Shown: positions 56,024-64,000 of the stretch, in pieces
How the letters are laid out: each line of letters starts with the position of its first letter
Position numbering within the stretch: position 1 is the first letter of the stretch
From: Pelagimonas sp.
GTDB lineage: Bacteria > Pseudomonadota > Alphaproteobacteria > Rhodobacterales > Rhodobacteraceae
Length of the DNA stretch: 64,000 nucleotides
Assembly (NCBI GenBank): GCA_025210455.1
Contig: JAOARQ010000053.1
Coordinates: 1 to 64,000 of the forward strand
Direction: 5' to 3'
The notes under the pieces: model-generated
Seen by the model: only the letters and a program-made list of their open reading frames with translations
Databases searched by the model: none
Told to the model about the DNA's origin: nothing
Made by a program: the position numbers and the translations under genes

Positions 56024-56512
56024 TTAGCGCTTCGAGAACTGGAACGAACGGCGGGCTTTGCGCTTACCGTATTTCTTACGTTCAACAACACGCGAGTCGC
56101 GGGTCAGGAAGCCAGCAGCTTTCAGAGCTGCGCGCAGTTCTGGGTTATACAGCTGCAGCGCCTTCGAAATGCCGTGCTTGACCGCACCGGCCTGACCGGT
56201 CAGGCCACCGCCCTTTACGGTCGCCATCACGTCGAATTCACCTTCAACGCCAGCAACCTGGAACGGCTGACGCAGGATCAGCTGCAGAACCGGACGCGCG
56301 AAATACTTGTCCATGTCCTTGCCGTTTACGGTCACTTTACCGGAACCCGGCTTGATCCAAACGCGGGCAACAGCGTCTTTACGCTTGCCGGTTGCGTAGG
56401 AACGGCCCAACTCGTCACGAACGGGTTCGCGCGGTGCTGCGGTTTCTTCGACAACTGCTTCGACACCAGCTGCGGTGCCAAGCTCTTCCAGAGAATTGAT
56501 CTGATCAGCCAT
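56024..56512 (-). CDS. rpsI: Ribosomal protein S9
   Basis: The 162-residue small-subunit protein has an alphaproteobacterial N-terminal extension (about 1-35). The core ([18 protein letters not shown], about 39-56) and the basic C-terminal tail [16 protein letters not shown], which reaches the P-site tRNA, are intact. The start is 3 bases after the rplM stop. It is the second gene of the rplM-rpsI operon. Confidence 0.97.
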   Translation of the reverse strand: MADQINSLEELGTAAGVEAVVEETAAPREPVRDELGRSYATGKRKDAVARVWIKPGSGKVTVNGKDMDKYFARPVLQLILRQPFQVAGVEGEFDVMATVKGGGLTGQAGAVKHGISKALQLYNPELRAALKAAGFLTRDSRVVERKKYGKRKARRSFQFSKR

Positions 56513-56515
56513 TGG

Positions 56516-56974
56516 TTACACCCGGGTGTTCTTGGAGTTTTTGGATGCGACGTCCAGAACCTCAGGGTTCTGGGCCTCGTGCGGGTGCTCGGCGCCCGCG
56601 TAAACGCGCAGATTGGTCATCTGCTTGCGCGACAGGCGGTTGCCTGGCAGCATGCGCTTGACCGCCTGAACGACAACACGCTCAGGGTGCTTGCCTTCCA
56701 GGATCTCTTCCTTGGTGCGCGATTTGATGCCGCCCGGATGGCCGGTGTGCCAGTAGAAACGTTCGTCGCGCTTCTTGCCGGTCAGCTGCACCTTGTCGGC
56801 GTTGATGATGATGACGTTGTCGCCCATATCCATATGAGGCGTGAATGACGGCTTGTGCTTGCCGCGCAGACGCATGGCAACGATCGACGCAAGACGGCCC
56901 AGCACCACGCCTTCGGCGTCGATGATGATCCACTTCTTCTCGATGTCTGCCGGTGTCGCAGAGAAGGTTTTCAT
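56516..56974 (-). CDS. rplM: Ribosomal protein L13
   Basis: The 152-residue large-subunit protein begins [22 protein letters not shown]-like (read in two halves). The ATG at 56974 follows cgggaat; the frame extending to 57019 is leader. It shows the HTGHPGGIK motif (about 76-84) and the [15 protein letters not shown] motif. It is the first gene of the operon with the promoter at 57043-57070. Confidence 0.97.
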   Translation of the reverse strand: MKTFSATPADIEKKWIIIDAEGVVLGRLASIVAMRLRGKHKPSFTPHMDMGDNVIIINADKVQLTGKKRDERFYWHTGHPGGIKSRTKEEILEGKHPERVVVQAVKRMLPGNRLSRKQMTNLRVYAGAEHPHEAQNPEVLDVASKNSKNTRV

Positions 56975-57042
56975 TGGGTATTCCCGTGTTTCAAGTAGAT
57001 GAGCCGCGCAGTTCCTCACACGGCCCGAAATCCGATTGCCGT

Positions 57043-57070
57043 GTTATAGACGGGAAAACAATCCAGTCAA
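57043..57070 (-). promoter_or_regulatory. rplM-rpsI promoter
   Basis: On the minus strand, TTGACT (57070-57065), 16 bases, TATAAC (57048-57043): a good sigma-70 promoter, giving a leader of about 60 bases to the rplM start. The rest of the 314-base divergent region (56975-57288) is A/T-rich around 57090-57180 and would hold the chemoreceptor promoter. Confidence 0.75.
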
Positions 57071-57288
57071 GACAGGATGGCCCTATTTATCCGTTACAAA
57101 ACAATAACTTAAAATTAAGGTATCAAAATACCCCACAGCATAGCGATTCCTAGTTTGAAATTTTTAGATAGAGACAACTGTAAGAACTTTTTCGCGCCGC
57201 CACGACCACGGTTGACCAATAAGTAAGGTTTCATGGGCCAATCTTGCATGATTGCCTCTATGCAGGACACAACCCCAAGGGCCTGATG

Positions 57289-59400
57289 ATGAAACCTCGT
57301 TTGACCGTCTCTTACCAACTTGCCGTTTTCTTTGCCTTGTCGTTGCTTGCCACGATTGGGACGGGCGCGCTTGGTTTTCTTGCAAACCACCGAACACTTG
57401 GCGATCTCGAGCACATTCACCGCACGACCGTACCCTCTTTGGAAAAGTCAGTGGATCAGGTCGGCGCTCTGACATTGCTGCGGCTTGAGACAGTCAGCTA
57501 CCTCGGTCAGCCGTTGTTCAACCTGTCTGCACAGGAAAACATTCAGGCTCTGGCTGCATCGTATCGTGATACATTCTCCACTTCGGAAGCGGATGGACAG
57601 CCCGCTCAGGGCTCCGCGCTTCTAAGCGCGTTGACCTCAACCCTGGAAAGCCATCAATCCGCATCAGCCTATTATACAATTGTGGATGGGGCGATTTTAC
57701 CGCTGACAGATTTCTTCGAAATCGTCTCACGCGAACACGCAGAGATGCTTGAGTTTATCGACAAAAAGGCACGTTACGGCGAATTGCGGGGCCTGAACAC
57801 AAATGCGGATGATACACGCTTAGCCAAATGGGCGCAGCGGTTTGCGCCAAACGACACTGAATTGGAAACCCTGGTCAGTTCAGCGCTAGAGCTTGAACGC
57901 GGTATTCTGAATATGGTTGCCAAAGACATTGCCGACACCGGCAAGGTCAAAGAACTAACAGCAACACGCGTGCAAAAAGCCCCGCGCATCAAACTAAACC
58001 GGGCTATGACGCTTTTGAACCGGGCCGCTCTGGAACGCTCTGATACCTTTGTCAAAGCCGTGGTGGATGCGCGCGACATCCTGAATTTGACGTTCGAATC
58101 CGAAGCCTCTCAGGCGCGTGCAGCGCAGGCGCAGGGGTTTGCCATGCTTGACGAAACATTTGTCAGATCTGAACAACTGGCCGTCAAATCCGAGATTGGC
58201 ATTGTCATCGCCATCGCCATCGGAACGATGGTTGCGCTTGGGGCTTCTGTCTTTGCCTGGAAGCGGATCGGGCAGCCTATGGCCCAGCTAGCACAGCTGA
58301 TTTCCGACCTGTCGAAACGCGATTTTGCCGTTGCTGTGCCTTTCACCAAACGTGGGGATGAAATTGGTCAGATTGCACGCGCGGCAGATATCCTGCGCAT
58401 CGCAGGCCGCGATCACGAAGCTGAGCTGCGCAAGATTGAAGAACAGCGCGACGGTGACCAGGCCCGTGCTTTCCTTGAGCTTGCCAGCGGATTAAACCGT
58501 CTGGCAAACCGCGATCTTAGCGCGCCAATTGAGACTGAACTGGCCGCAGAATATGAAGAACTGCGCAGTGATTTCAACGCTACGCAAGCTGCGCTGATTG
58601 ATGCAATCACGCAGATTGCAAATAGCTCAAGCCGCATGAACACCTCAATTTCCGGCATCGCAAGCGCGACAGAAGATCTGTCAGATCGCACGGGCGGGTC
58701 CGCCAACGAATTGCAAAAGACAGCAGCAACGCTTCAGAGAATGACAGAACTGGTAAAAGCTGCGGCTCAGGGAGCCACCGAGGCCGAGGGAATCGCAAAA
58801 GATGCCAAAACAAATGTCGAGCTTAGCACCGCCGTTCTAAGCGAAACGGTGCAAGCCATGCGCGATCTGGATGAATCCTCTGACAAGATTGTGGCTATCG
58901 TGGATATGGTCGACGACATCGCTTTCCAAACTAATCTTCTGGCCCTGAACGCCAGTGTTGAAGCAGCCCGCGCAGGCGCTGCTGGCAAAGGCTTCAATGT
59001 GGTTGCAACCGAAGTGCGGCTCTTGGCCATGCGCTCATCCGAAGCGGCCCGTGAAATCGGCACTTTGATCAATGTAAGCGGCGAACAAATCTCTAAAGGC
59101 GTGTCGCTGGTTGATCGCGTCAGCCATTCGCTGGAAACCATTTCTCATTCTGTAAATGACGTGTCCGACAGGGTGGCCGAAATTGCGCAATCCGCGCAGG
59201 ATCAAAGTTTGGGTTTGAGCGACATAAATGCCTCTGTAGGGGAACTTGAACACAGCACCCAGCAAAACGTAAGCCTGTTTGAAAGCACCGCACGTTCAAC
59301 ACGCCTGTTGTCGGAAGAGGCCAAAATGCTGAGCGACACAGCCCATGCATTTGTAACACCTCCCGTCGATGAAACCGGTCAGGAAGTGAAAAGCGCCTAA
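57289..59400 (+). CDS. Methyl-accepting chemotaxis protein with periplasmic sensor
   Basis: This 703-residue chemoreceptor has a first membrane helix (about 8-30), a helical periplasmic domain (about 31-300), a second helix (about 302-325), a HAMP domain plus a second HAMP-like region (about 325-440), and a signalling domain with tip near [22 protein letters not shown] (two halves, about 543-564). It starts at the second of two adjacent ATGs, 7 bases after aaggg. Unlike the receptor at 12477 it lacks an xWxxF tail. The ligand is unknown. Confidence 0.9.
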   Translation: MKPRLTVSYQLAVFFALSLLATIGTGALGFLANHRTLGDLEHIHRTTVPSLEKSVDQVGALTLLRLETVSYLGQPLFNLSAQENIQALAASYRDTFSTSEADGQPAQGSALLSALTSTLESHQSASAYYTIVDGAILPLTDFFEIVSREHAEMLEFIDKKARYGELRGLNTNADDTRLAKWAQRFAPNDTELETLVSSALELERGILNMVAKDIADTGKVKELTATRVQKAPRIKLNRAMTLLNRAALERSDTFVKAVVDARDILNLTFESEASQARAAQAQGFAMLDETFVRSEQLAVKSEIGIVIAIAIGTMVALGASVFAWKRIGQPMAQLAQLISDLSKRDFAVAVPFTKRGDEIGQIARAADILRIAGRDHEAELRKIEEQRDGDQARAFLELASGLNRLANRDLSAPIETELAAEYEELRSDFNATQAALIDAITQIANSSSRMNTSISGIASATEDLSDRTGGSANELQKTAATLQRMTELVKAAAQGATEAEGIAKDAKTNVELSTAVLSETVQAMRDLDESSDKIVAIVDMVDDIAFQTNLLALNASVEAARAGAAGKGFNVVATEVRLLAMRSSEAAREIGTLINVSGEQISKGVSLVDRVSHSLETISHSVNDVSDRVAEIAQSAQDQSLGLSDINASVGELEHSTQQNVSLFESTARSTRLLSEEAKMLSDTAHAFVTPPVDETGQEVKSA

Positions 59401-59435
59401 GACAACATATCCTTACTTCGGTTTGGAAAGCGCTA

Positions 59436-59870
59436 CTAGTTCGCAACCTGCTTCATTGGTGGAATCGAATAGGTCAGGCTCGCATGGGCCACGGGCTTTT
59501 CCATCCCCTCGGAAAAAAGCAGCACATCTGTGACAGACAATGCCTTGCCCAGTTTCAGCACCTTTGCATGGGCCAGAACATCTTTGTCAGCCTCGGGTTT
59601 GCGCATAAAATCAATCGAACAATGGGTTGTAACCGCAAGCGCTTCTTTCCCGACAAAACACATGGTGGCCACATAAGCCGCCACATCCGCGAGCGCAAAC
59701 ATCGAAGGGCCTGATACAGTGTTGCCCGGACGTAGGTGTTTCTCATCGGAAAACATGCGCATCACCAATAGATCTTCATCCAGATGGTCAATCGCAAACA
59801 TCCCATCGATTTGCGGAAACACCTCCTCCAGAAATGTCCCCATCTCCTCTTTGCCGATCTTGACTTTCAA
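59436..59870 (-). CDS. PaaI-type hotdog thioesterase
   Basis: The 144-residue hotdog-fold protein has a conserved HLRPGNTVSGPSMFALAD (about 46-63), with the Gly/Asn/Asp pattern that positions acyl-CoA in PaaI-type enzymes, and ALAVTTHCSIDFMRKP (about 77-92). It would hydrolyse acyl-CoA thioesters. It lies head to head with an enoyl-CoA hydratase gene, which suggests a role in CoA metabolism; no substrate is evident. Confidence 0.82.
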   Translation of the reverse strand: MKVKIGKEEMGTFLEEVFPQIDGMFAIDHLDEDLLVMRMFSDEKHLRPGNTVSGPSMFALADVAAYVATMCFVGKEALAVTTHCSIDFMRKPEADKDVLAHAKVLKLGKALSVTDVLLFSEGMEKPVAHASLTYSIPPMKQVAN

Positions 59871-59923
59871 TGCTTTCCTCCCCGTTTCCAGCCAGCTAAG
59901 CTTGCGAAAACCAGGAGGGCAAG

Positions 59924-60706
59924 ATGCAAATCATTGAACGTGACGACACAAACGGGGTGGCGCATCTCAGGATGAACGCTCCTGAACGGTTCAATGCCCT
60001 ATCCGACGAGATGCTGGCAGGTTTTCAACAGCAGATCGACATGTTGCAGCAGGACACTTCCGTGCGCGCCATCGTGATTTCCGGGGCAGGCAAGGTGTTT
60101 TGCGCGGGCCACGATCTGCGGCAGATTCAGGCTGCCCGGCAGTCCGAAGACAGAGGACGCAGCGCTTTCCAAGATCTTTTTGCACGCTGCACCGCCGTCA
60201 TGACAGGCCTGCAGCGCCTTCCCCAGCCAGTGATCGCGCAGGTGCACGGCATCGCAACAGCGGCAGGCTGCCAGTTGGTTGCGTCGTGCGATTTGGCCAT
60301 CGCAGCTGATGACACTCGTTTTGGGGTAAACGGGGTCAACATCGGGCTATTCTGTTCAACCCCGATGGTAGCCCTGTCGCGCAATATCCCCCGCAAACAG
60401 GCCTTTGAGATGCTCAGTACCGGGGATTTCATCACTGCCGCCAAAGCGGAACAGCTGGGGTTAATCAATAAGTCTGTCCCCGCCGAAAATCTGCCCGAAA
60501 CAACCCAAGAGATGGCGCAGAAAGTGGCCTCAAAGCTCAGTTCAGCGGTCAAAATCGGCAAACAGGCTTTTTATGAACAGCTGCAAATGCCGCTGGATCA
60601 GGCCTATGCTTATACAGGCGATGTCATCACCGAAAATCTGATGTGGCAGGATACCGAAGAAGGGATCAACGCCTTCTTGGAAAAACGCCCACCGAATTGG
60701 ACCTAA
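59924..60706 (+). CDS. Enoyl-CoA hydratase/isomerase family protein
   Basis: This 260-residue crotonase-fold protein has oxyanion regions GKVFCAGHDLRQI (about 59-71) and HGIATAAGCQLVASCDLAIA (about 107-126). The first catalytic Glu normally in this second region is replaced (A-T-A-A-G-C-Q); the second (about 145) lies in a FGVNGVNIGLFCSTPMVALSR region that lacks the standard Glu too. It may therefore be a decarboxylase, isomerase or an atypical hydratase (ECHDC3 type). It could supply the missing methacrylyl-CoA hydratase of the valine pathway, but the residues do not favour that. Confidence 0.82.
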   Translation: MQIIERDDTNGVAHLRMNAPERFNALSDEMLAGFQQQIDMLQQDTSVRAIVISGAGKVFCAGHDLRQIQAARQSEDRGRSAFQDLFARCTAVMTGLQRLPQPVIAQVHGIATAAGCQLVASCDLAIAADDTRFGVNGVNIGLFCSTPMVALSRNIPRKQAFEMLSTGDFITAAKAEQLGLINKSVPAENLPETTQEMAQKVASKLSSAVKIGKQAFYEQLQMPLDQAYAYTGDVITENLMWQDTEEGINAFLEKRPPNWT

Positions 60707-60760
60707 AGCGAGGAAGCCCGCAGGGTTGAAGAGCACTGCCCGCTTGGCAGAGGCCCCGCA

Positions 60761-62137
60761 ATGGCTTACATGCGCCGCATGACACAGACACTCCATATCG
60801 TTGGGGGCGGCATGGCCGGCTCCGAAGCTGCGTGGCAAGCGGCGGAACTTGGCGCGCAGGTAATTCTGCATGAAATGCGCCCAAATGTTGAAACCTTTGC
60901 CCATCGCACCGGCGATTTGGGGGAAATGGTCTGCTCAAATTCCTTCAGATCCGACGATCATGAACAAAACGCCGTGGGCCTGTTGCATTGGGAAATGTTG
61001 CAGGCAGGCAGCCTGATCATGCGCACGGCATATCAGCATCGGCTGCCCGCCGGTGGTGCCCTTGCAGTGGATCGCGATGTATTCTCTGCCGCGATCACCA
61101 AAACACTGCATGACCATCCCAACATCCAGATTTCGCATGAAGAAATTACCTCTCTGCCTGAAGATGGGCAGTGGATTTTTGCCACCGGCCCGCTGACCTC
61201 GGCCACTTTGGGCGAAGCCATCCAGCAGGAAACTGGCGCAGATCGGCTGGCCTTTTTCGACGCCATCGCCCCGATTGTTTATGCTGACAGCATCGACATG
61301 TCCGTGGCCTGGAAGCAGTCCCGCTATGACAAAGGCGAGACCGAAGAAGAGCAAAAGGCCTATATCAACTGCCCGATGACCAAAGACCAGTATGAGGCCT
61401 TCATCGACGCACTGCTGGCAGCAGATAAAACCGAATTCCATGAGGGCGAGACCGCCAAGTATTTTGACGGCTGCCTGCCCATCGAAGTGATGGCGGAACG
61501 CGGGCGCGAAACCCTGCGTCATGGCCCGATGAAGCCTGTTGGCCTGACCAACCCACATGACCCGGAAAACAAAGCCTATGCGGTGGTGCAATTGCGGCGC
61601 GACAATGCGTTGGGCACGCTCTACAATATCGTCGGATTTCAGACCAAAATGAAATACGGCGCGCAAAGCACTGTTTTCAAAATGATTCCGGGCCTGCATG
61701 AGGCCAGCTTTGCCCGGTTGGGCGGCATCCATCGCAATACTTTCCTGAATTCCCCGACCCTGCTGGACAATCAGATGCGCCTGCGGTCGCGGCCCAACAT
61801 CCGCTTTGCCGGGCAGGTGACCGGGGTTGAAGGCTATGTCGAAAGCGCGGCCATGGGGTTATTGGCGGGGCGCATGGCGGCAGCGGATATTGCGGGCCGC
61901 AGCCTGCCGGATCTTCCGCAAGACAGCGCCCATGGCGCATTGGTGCATCACATCACGGGCGGCGCAGAGGCAAAAACCTTTCAGCCGATGAACGTGAACT
62001 TTGGCCTTTTCCGTCCGCTGGATGGCATGCGCGGCGGGCGCAGAGGACGCCGTGAACGCTATAAAGGCTACAGTGATCGCGCCAAAGAGGTCTGGACAGA
62101 CTGGCTGGCGCAACAAACCGGCCCTGCAACACAGTGA
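60761..62137 (+). CDS. trmFO: tRNA (uracil-54-C5)-methyltransferase, folate/FAD dependent
   Basis: The FAD/NADH enzyme methylates U54 of tRNA with methylenetetrahydrofolate. It shows the FAD motif [20 protein letters not shown] (about 14-33), CSNSFRSDD (about 59-67) and [14 protein letters not shown] (about 204-217). Starts are ambiguous: ATG at 60761 has a cagagg ribosome binding site (458 residues), whereas the ATG at 60779 ([11 protein letters not shown], 452 residues) matches the usual homologue start. The stop overlaps gluQRS by four bases (GTGA). Confidence 0.93.
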   Translation: MAYMRRMTQTLHIVGGGMAGSEAAWQAAELGAQVILHEMRPNVETFAHRTGDLGEMVCSNSFRSDDHEQNAVGLLHWEMLQAGSLIMRTAYQHRLPAGGALAVDRDVFSAAITKTLHDHPNIQISHEEITSLPEDGQWIFATGPLTSATLGEAIQQETGADRLAFFDAIAPIVYADSIDMSVAWKQSRYDKGETEEEQKAYINCPMTKDQYEAFIDALLAADKTEFHEGETAKYFDGCLPIEVMAERGRETLRHGPMKPVGLTNPHDPENKAYAVVQLRRDNALGTLYNIVGFQTKMKYGAQSTVFKMIPGLHEASFARLGGIHRNTFLNSPTLLDNQMRLRSRPNIRFAGQVTGVEGYVESAAMGLLAGRMAAADIAGRSLPDLPQDSAHGALVHHITGGAEAKTFQPMNVNFGLFRPLDGMRGGRRGRRERYKGYSDRAKEVWTDWLAQQTGPATQ

Positions 62138-63006
62138 GCTTTACCACCCGATTTGCCCCCTCGCCCACGGGGCCTTTGCATCTGGGCCATGCGTATTCCG
62201 CGCTTTTGGCCCATGATCAGGCAAAGGCAGAGGGGGGCAAATTCCTGCTGCGTATCGAAGATATCGATAGCACCCGCGCGCGCCCCCAATGGGAGGCGCA
62301 AATTTATGATGACCTGCACTGGCTTGGCATCACATGGGATGGTGCGCCGATGCGCCAGTCAGACCGGCTGCCGACCTACCAGCAGGCGCTAGGGCAACTT
62401 TGGGCGCGCGGCTTGCTTTATCCCTGCAAATGCAGCCGCAAAGACATCAATGCTGCCCTGTCCGCACCGCAAGAAGGGGCGGAGCCCATCTTCGGCCCCG
62501 ATGGCCCGGTCTACCCCGGCACATGCCGCCCCGGCGCTGACAATCAAGCGCCAAATCCGGGCACCCCCCTTCCATCGGGCGATGCTCTGCGCCTGAACAT
62601 GACGGCCGCGCTTGCCGCTTTGGATGGTCGCGCGTTACGTTTTGAAGAAACCGATCTGGCCCCCGGAACATATCAGATCCCGGCAAAGGATCTGATCACA
62701 GGTGTTGGTGATATCGTCTTGTCCCGGCGCGATTTTCCGGGATCCTATCACCTGTCTGTGGTGCTGGATGATGCCGCTCAGGGCATCACCCATGTCATCC
62801 GCGGCGCCGATCTGTTCGATGCCACGCAAATTCATGTGCTGCTGCAACAGCTTCTTGACCTGCCAACACCGACCTATACCCACCACCGTTTGATCCGCGA
62901 TGATCAGGGCAAACGTCTGGCAAAACGTGACGACGCCCGCGCCATCGCCCGCTACCGGGAAGAAGGCGCAACGCCGCAGGACATTCGCAAGATGGTTGGG
63001 CTTTAG
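62134..63006 (+). CDS. gluQRS: Glutamyl-Q tRNA(Asp) synthetase
   Basis: This 290-residue stand-alone catalytic domain glutamylates queuosine of tRNA(Asp). The HIGH-like [16 protein letters not shown] (about 14-29), a zinc site CKCSRKDI...C (about 98-134) and the KMSKS-like [10 protein letters not shown] (about 255-264) are present. It starts with GTG at 62134, in the trmFO stop. It is convergent with hisI (overlap by 4 bases). No anticodon-binding domain, as expected. Confidence 0.93.
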   Translation: MSFTTRFAPSPTGPLHLGHAYSALLAHDQAKAEGGKFLLRIEDIDSTRARPQWEAQIYDDLHWLGITWDGAPMRQSDRLPTYQQALGQLWARGLLYPCKCSRKDINAALSAPQEGAEPIFGPDGPVYPGTCRPGADNQAPNPGTPLPSGDALRLNMTAALAALDGRALRFEETDLAPGTYQIPAKDLITGVGDIVLSRRDFPGSYHLSVVLDDAAQGITHVIRGADLFDATQIHVLLQQLLDLPTPTYTHHRLIRDDQGKRLAKRDDARAIARYREEGATPQDIRKMVGL

Positions 63007-63362
63007 ACCATCGGCTTCATCAACTCGGTTTCCGTGCCATCCGTGACCGACGTATAAAAGCACGAGCGCCGATTGGTGTGGCAAGCGGGGCCTTCCTGAC
63101 GCACCATCGCAATCAGGCAGTCACGGTCACAATCCACCCGCAGATCCACCAGTTCCTGAGTGTGCCCCGAGGTTTCGCCTTTGATCCAAAACGCCTGACG
63201 CGAACGCGACCAATAGGTCACCCGCTTGGTTTCGAGCGTTTTATTCACCGCCTCGATGTTCATCCAGGCCATCATCAGCACATCGCCATCATCCGCATCC
63301 TGCGCAATACAGGGGATCAGGCCCTTTTCATTGTAAACCAATGTTTCAGGATCGAATTTCAT
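63003..63362 (-). CDS. hisI: Phosphoribosyl-AMP cyclohydrolase
   Basis: The 119-residue histidine-pathway enzyme opens the ring of phosphoribosyl-AMP. It has VLMMAWMNIEAV (about 28-39), YWSRSRQAFWIKGETSGHTQ (two halves) and the zinc site DCDRDCLIAMVRQEG / CHTNRRSCFYT (about 77-107). The ATG at 63362 is preferred over the in-frame GTG at 63368. It is divergent from the scaffold gene at 63431 by 68 bases. Confidence 0.95.
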   Translation of the reverse strand: MKFDPETLVYNEKGLIPCIAQDADDGDVLMMAWMNIEAVNKTLETKRVTYWSRSRQAFWIKGETSGHTQELVDLRVDCDRDCLIAMVRQEGPACHTNRRSCFYTSVTDGTETELMKPMV

Positions 63363-63430
63363 TGACACTCAGCCCTTTCGCTATGCCATTTTCACCCTTA
63401 TCTACGGGGAACGCAAAAAAAGGAAAAGCC

Positions 63431-63883
63431 ATGTCAGCGGAAAACGATCTGATCAAGCTCTACTCCGGTCGGATTCTGGAACTGGCGGCCGATATCCCCC
63501 GGTGCGAACGTCTTGAGGCGCCCGACGCCACGGTCAAAAAGCGCTCGCCACTTTGCGGGTCAACAGTGACCGTTGATCTGCGGCTTTCTGATGGGCAGAT
63601 CAGTGATTTTGGGCAAGATGTTAAAGCCTGCGCCCTGGGTCAGGCTGCGGCTTCGGTTGTTGGCGGGGCCATTGTGGGCTGTCATGTCGATGATGTGCGT
63701 GCGGCGCGCGCGGCCTTGAAAAGCCTTTTGAAAGAAGACGGGCCGACACCCCCGCCCCCCTTTGATGGGCTCGAAGTTCTGCGTCCGGCGGCGTCATTCA
63801 AGAACAGGCATGCGTCGATCATGCTGACATTGGATGCTGCATGTGAGGCAATTGAGCAGCTTCAGGCAGATCACAGCGCTTAA
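63431..63883 (+). CDS. NifU/IscU-like iron-sulfur cluster assembly scaffold
   Basis: The 150-residue protein starts at 63431 (MSAENDLIKLYSGRIL), after aaaggaaa. It matches the NifU_N fold: KKRSPLCGSTVTVDL (Cys about 40), KACALGQAAASVV (Cys about 65) and a third Cys in the CHVDDVR region (about 82), with the last part extended. Classical IscU has Cys in a C..C..C pattern with Asp near the first; here the first motif is LCGSTV instead of the usual NPxCGD, so binding may differ. The isc/suf genes are not adjacent. Confidence 0.8.
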   Translation: MSAENDLIKLYSGRILELAADIPRCERLEAPDATVKKRSPLCGSTVTVDLRLSDGQISDFGQDVKACALGQAAASVVGGAIVGCHVDDVRAARAALKSLLKEDGPTPPPPFDGLEVLRPAASFKNRHASIMLTLDAACEAIEQLQADHSA

Positions 63884-63937
63884 CGTAAAATTTTCACCTG
63901 TGTCGTAGCGTCGTGCATCCCATTTGTGAGCGACGCC

Positions 63938-64000
63938 ATGACACAATTCGATCCGATGCAGGCCCCAGATGCCGGTCAGGAACTGTCTCTTTTAACAGAG
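63938..64000 (+). CDS. Unidentified gene, 5' end only
   Basis: A frame opens at 63938 (MTQFDPMQAPDAGQELS) and runs off the window after 21 codons with no stop. The upstream region has a weak gtgagcg only. The protein family cannot be recognised from this short start. Confidence 0.35.
   Translation, partial: MTQFDPMQAPDAGQELSLLTE

Noticed and set aside
63341-63430. Upstream extension of the NifU-like gene to 63341
   Set aside because: It overlaps the hisI start, has no family support, and a good ribosome binding site precedes 63431.

Overview
The window looks like a chromosomal segment of a marine-type Rhodobacteraceae (Roseobacter group, Alphaproteobacteria). Support comes from high G+C, a trgA-trgB-cysK block as in Rhodobacter sphaeroides, GTTC-N7-GTTC LexA boxes of alphaproteobacterial type, an aglEFGAK sugar-uptake operon, an AcuI-type acryloyl-CoA reductase, and an S9 ribosomal protein with the alphaproteobacterial N-terminal extension. 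Coding density is high and many genes overlap by 1-10 bases.

1-3515 is the accessory end of an integrated element. It holds an IS3-family fragment at the left edge that truncates a neighbouring gene, two unknown genes, a LexA box, a small acidic gene and a large serine recombinase whose stop codon lies inside the 3' end of tRNA-Val(TAC). 3.7-9.8 kb is a minus-strand tellurite/sulfur block (trgA, trgB, cysK, an MscS channel, alaX). It is followed by a class V aminotransferase, acuI and a chemoreceptor. 14.7-20.5 kb is a catabolic operon (AA_synth protein, alpha/beta hydrolase, long flavin reductase, luciferase-like monooxygenase, aldehyde dehydrogenase) with a divergent LysR gene. Its composition matches trigonelline-type (N-methylpyridinium) ring cleavage and is the best candidate for a little-described system.

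20.6-25.2 kb holds a secreted PLAT-like protein, tRNA-Leu(CAA), a YqaA/DedA protein, dsbB, a 47-residue membrane peptide, gap, coaD and a CBS protein. 25.3-33.7 kb is valine degradation: mmsA with a divergent LysR gene, then isobutyryl-CoA dehydrogenase, 3-hydroxyisobutyryl-CoA hydrolase and mmsB, followed by a Crp/Fnr regulator. A shared inverted repeat may link the two parts. 33.7-38.7 kb carries a DUF2892 protein, a patatin, a NUDIX hydrolase, uvrA (LexA box) and a rhodanese (SqrR/BigR-type box).

38.7-50.1 kb is an alpha-glucoside locus: aglEFGAK on the minus strand and, divergently, the LacI-type repressor aglR, a GH1 beta-glucosidase, glk and pgm. CAAAGCGCTTTG operators lie in the divergent promoter region. 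A second palindrome (TGTTAGCGCTAACA-like) occurs before gap, glk and eno and suggests a central-carbon regulator acting across the window. 50.1-64 kb is mostly housekeeping: a DUF4377 lipoprotein, an EamA transporter, eno, an orphan histidine kinase, ccmE, argC, rpsI-rplM, a second chemoreceptor, a PaaI thioesterase, an enoyl-CoA hydratase, trmFO, gluQRS, hisI, a NifU/IscU-like scaffold and the start of one more gene. All assignments come from reading sequence motifs; no database search was run.
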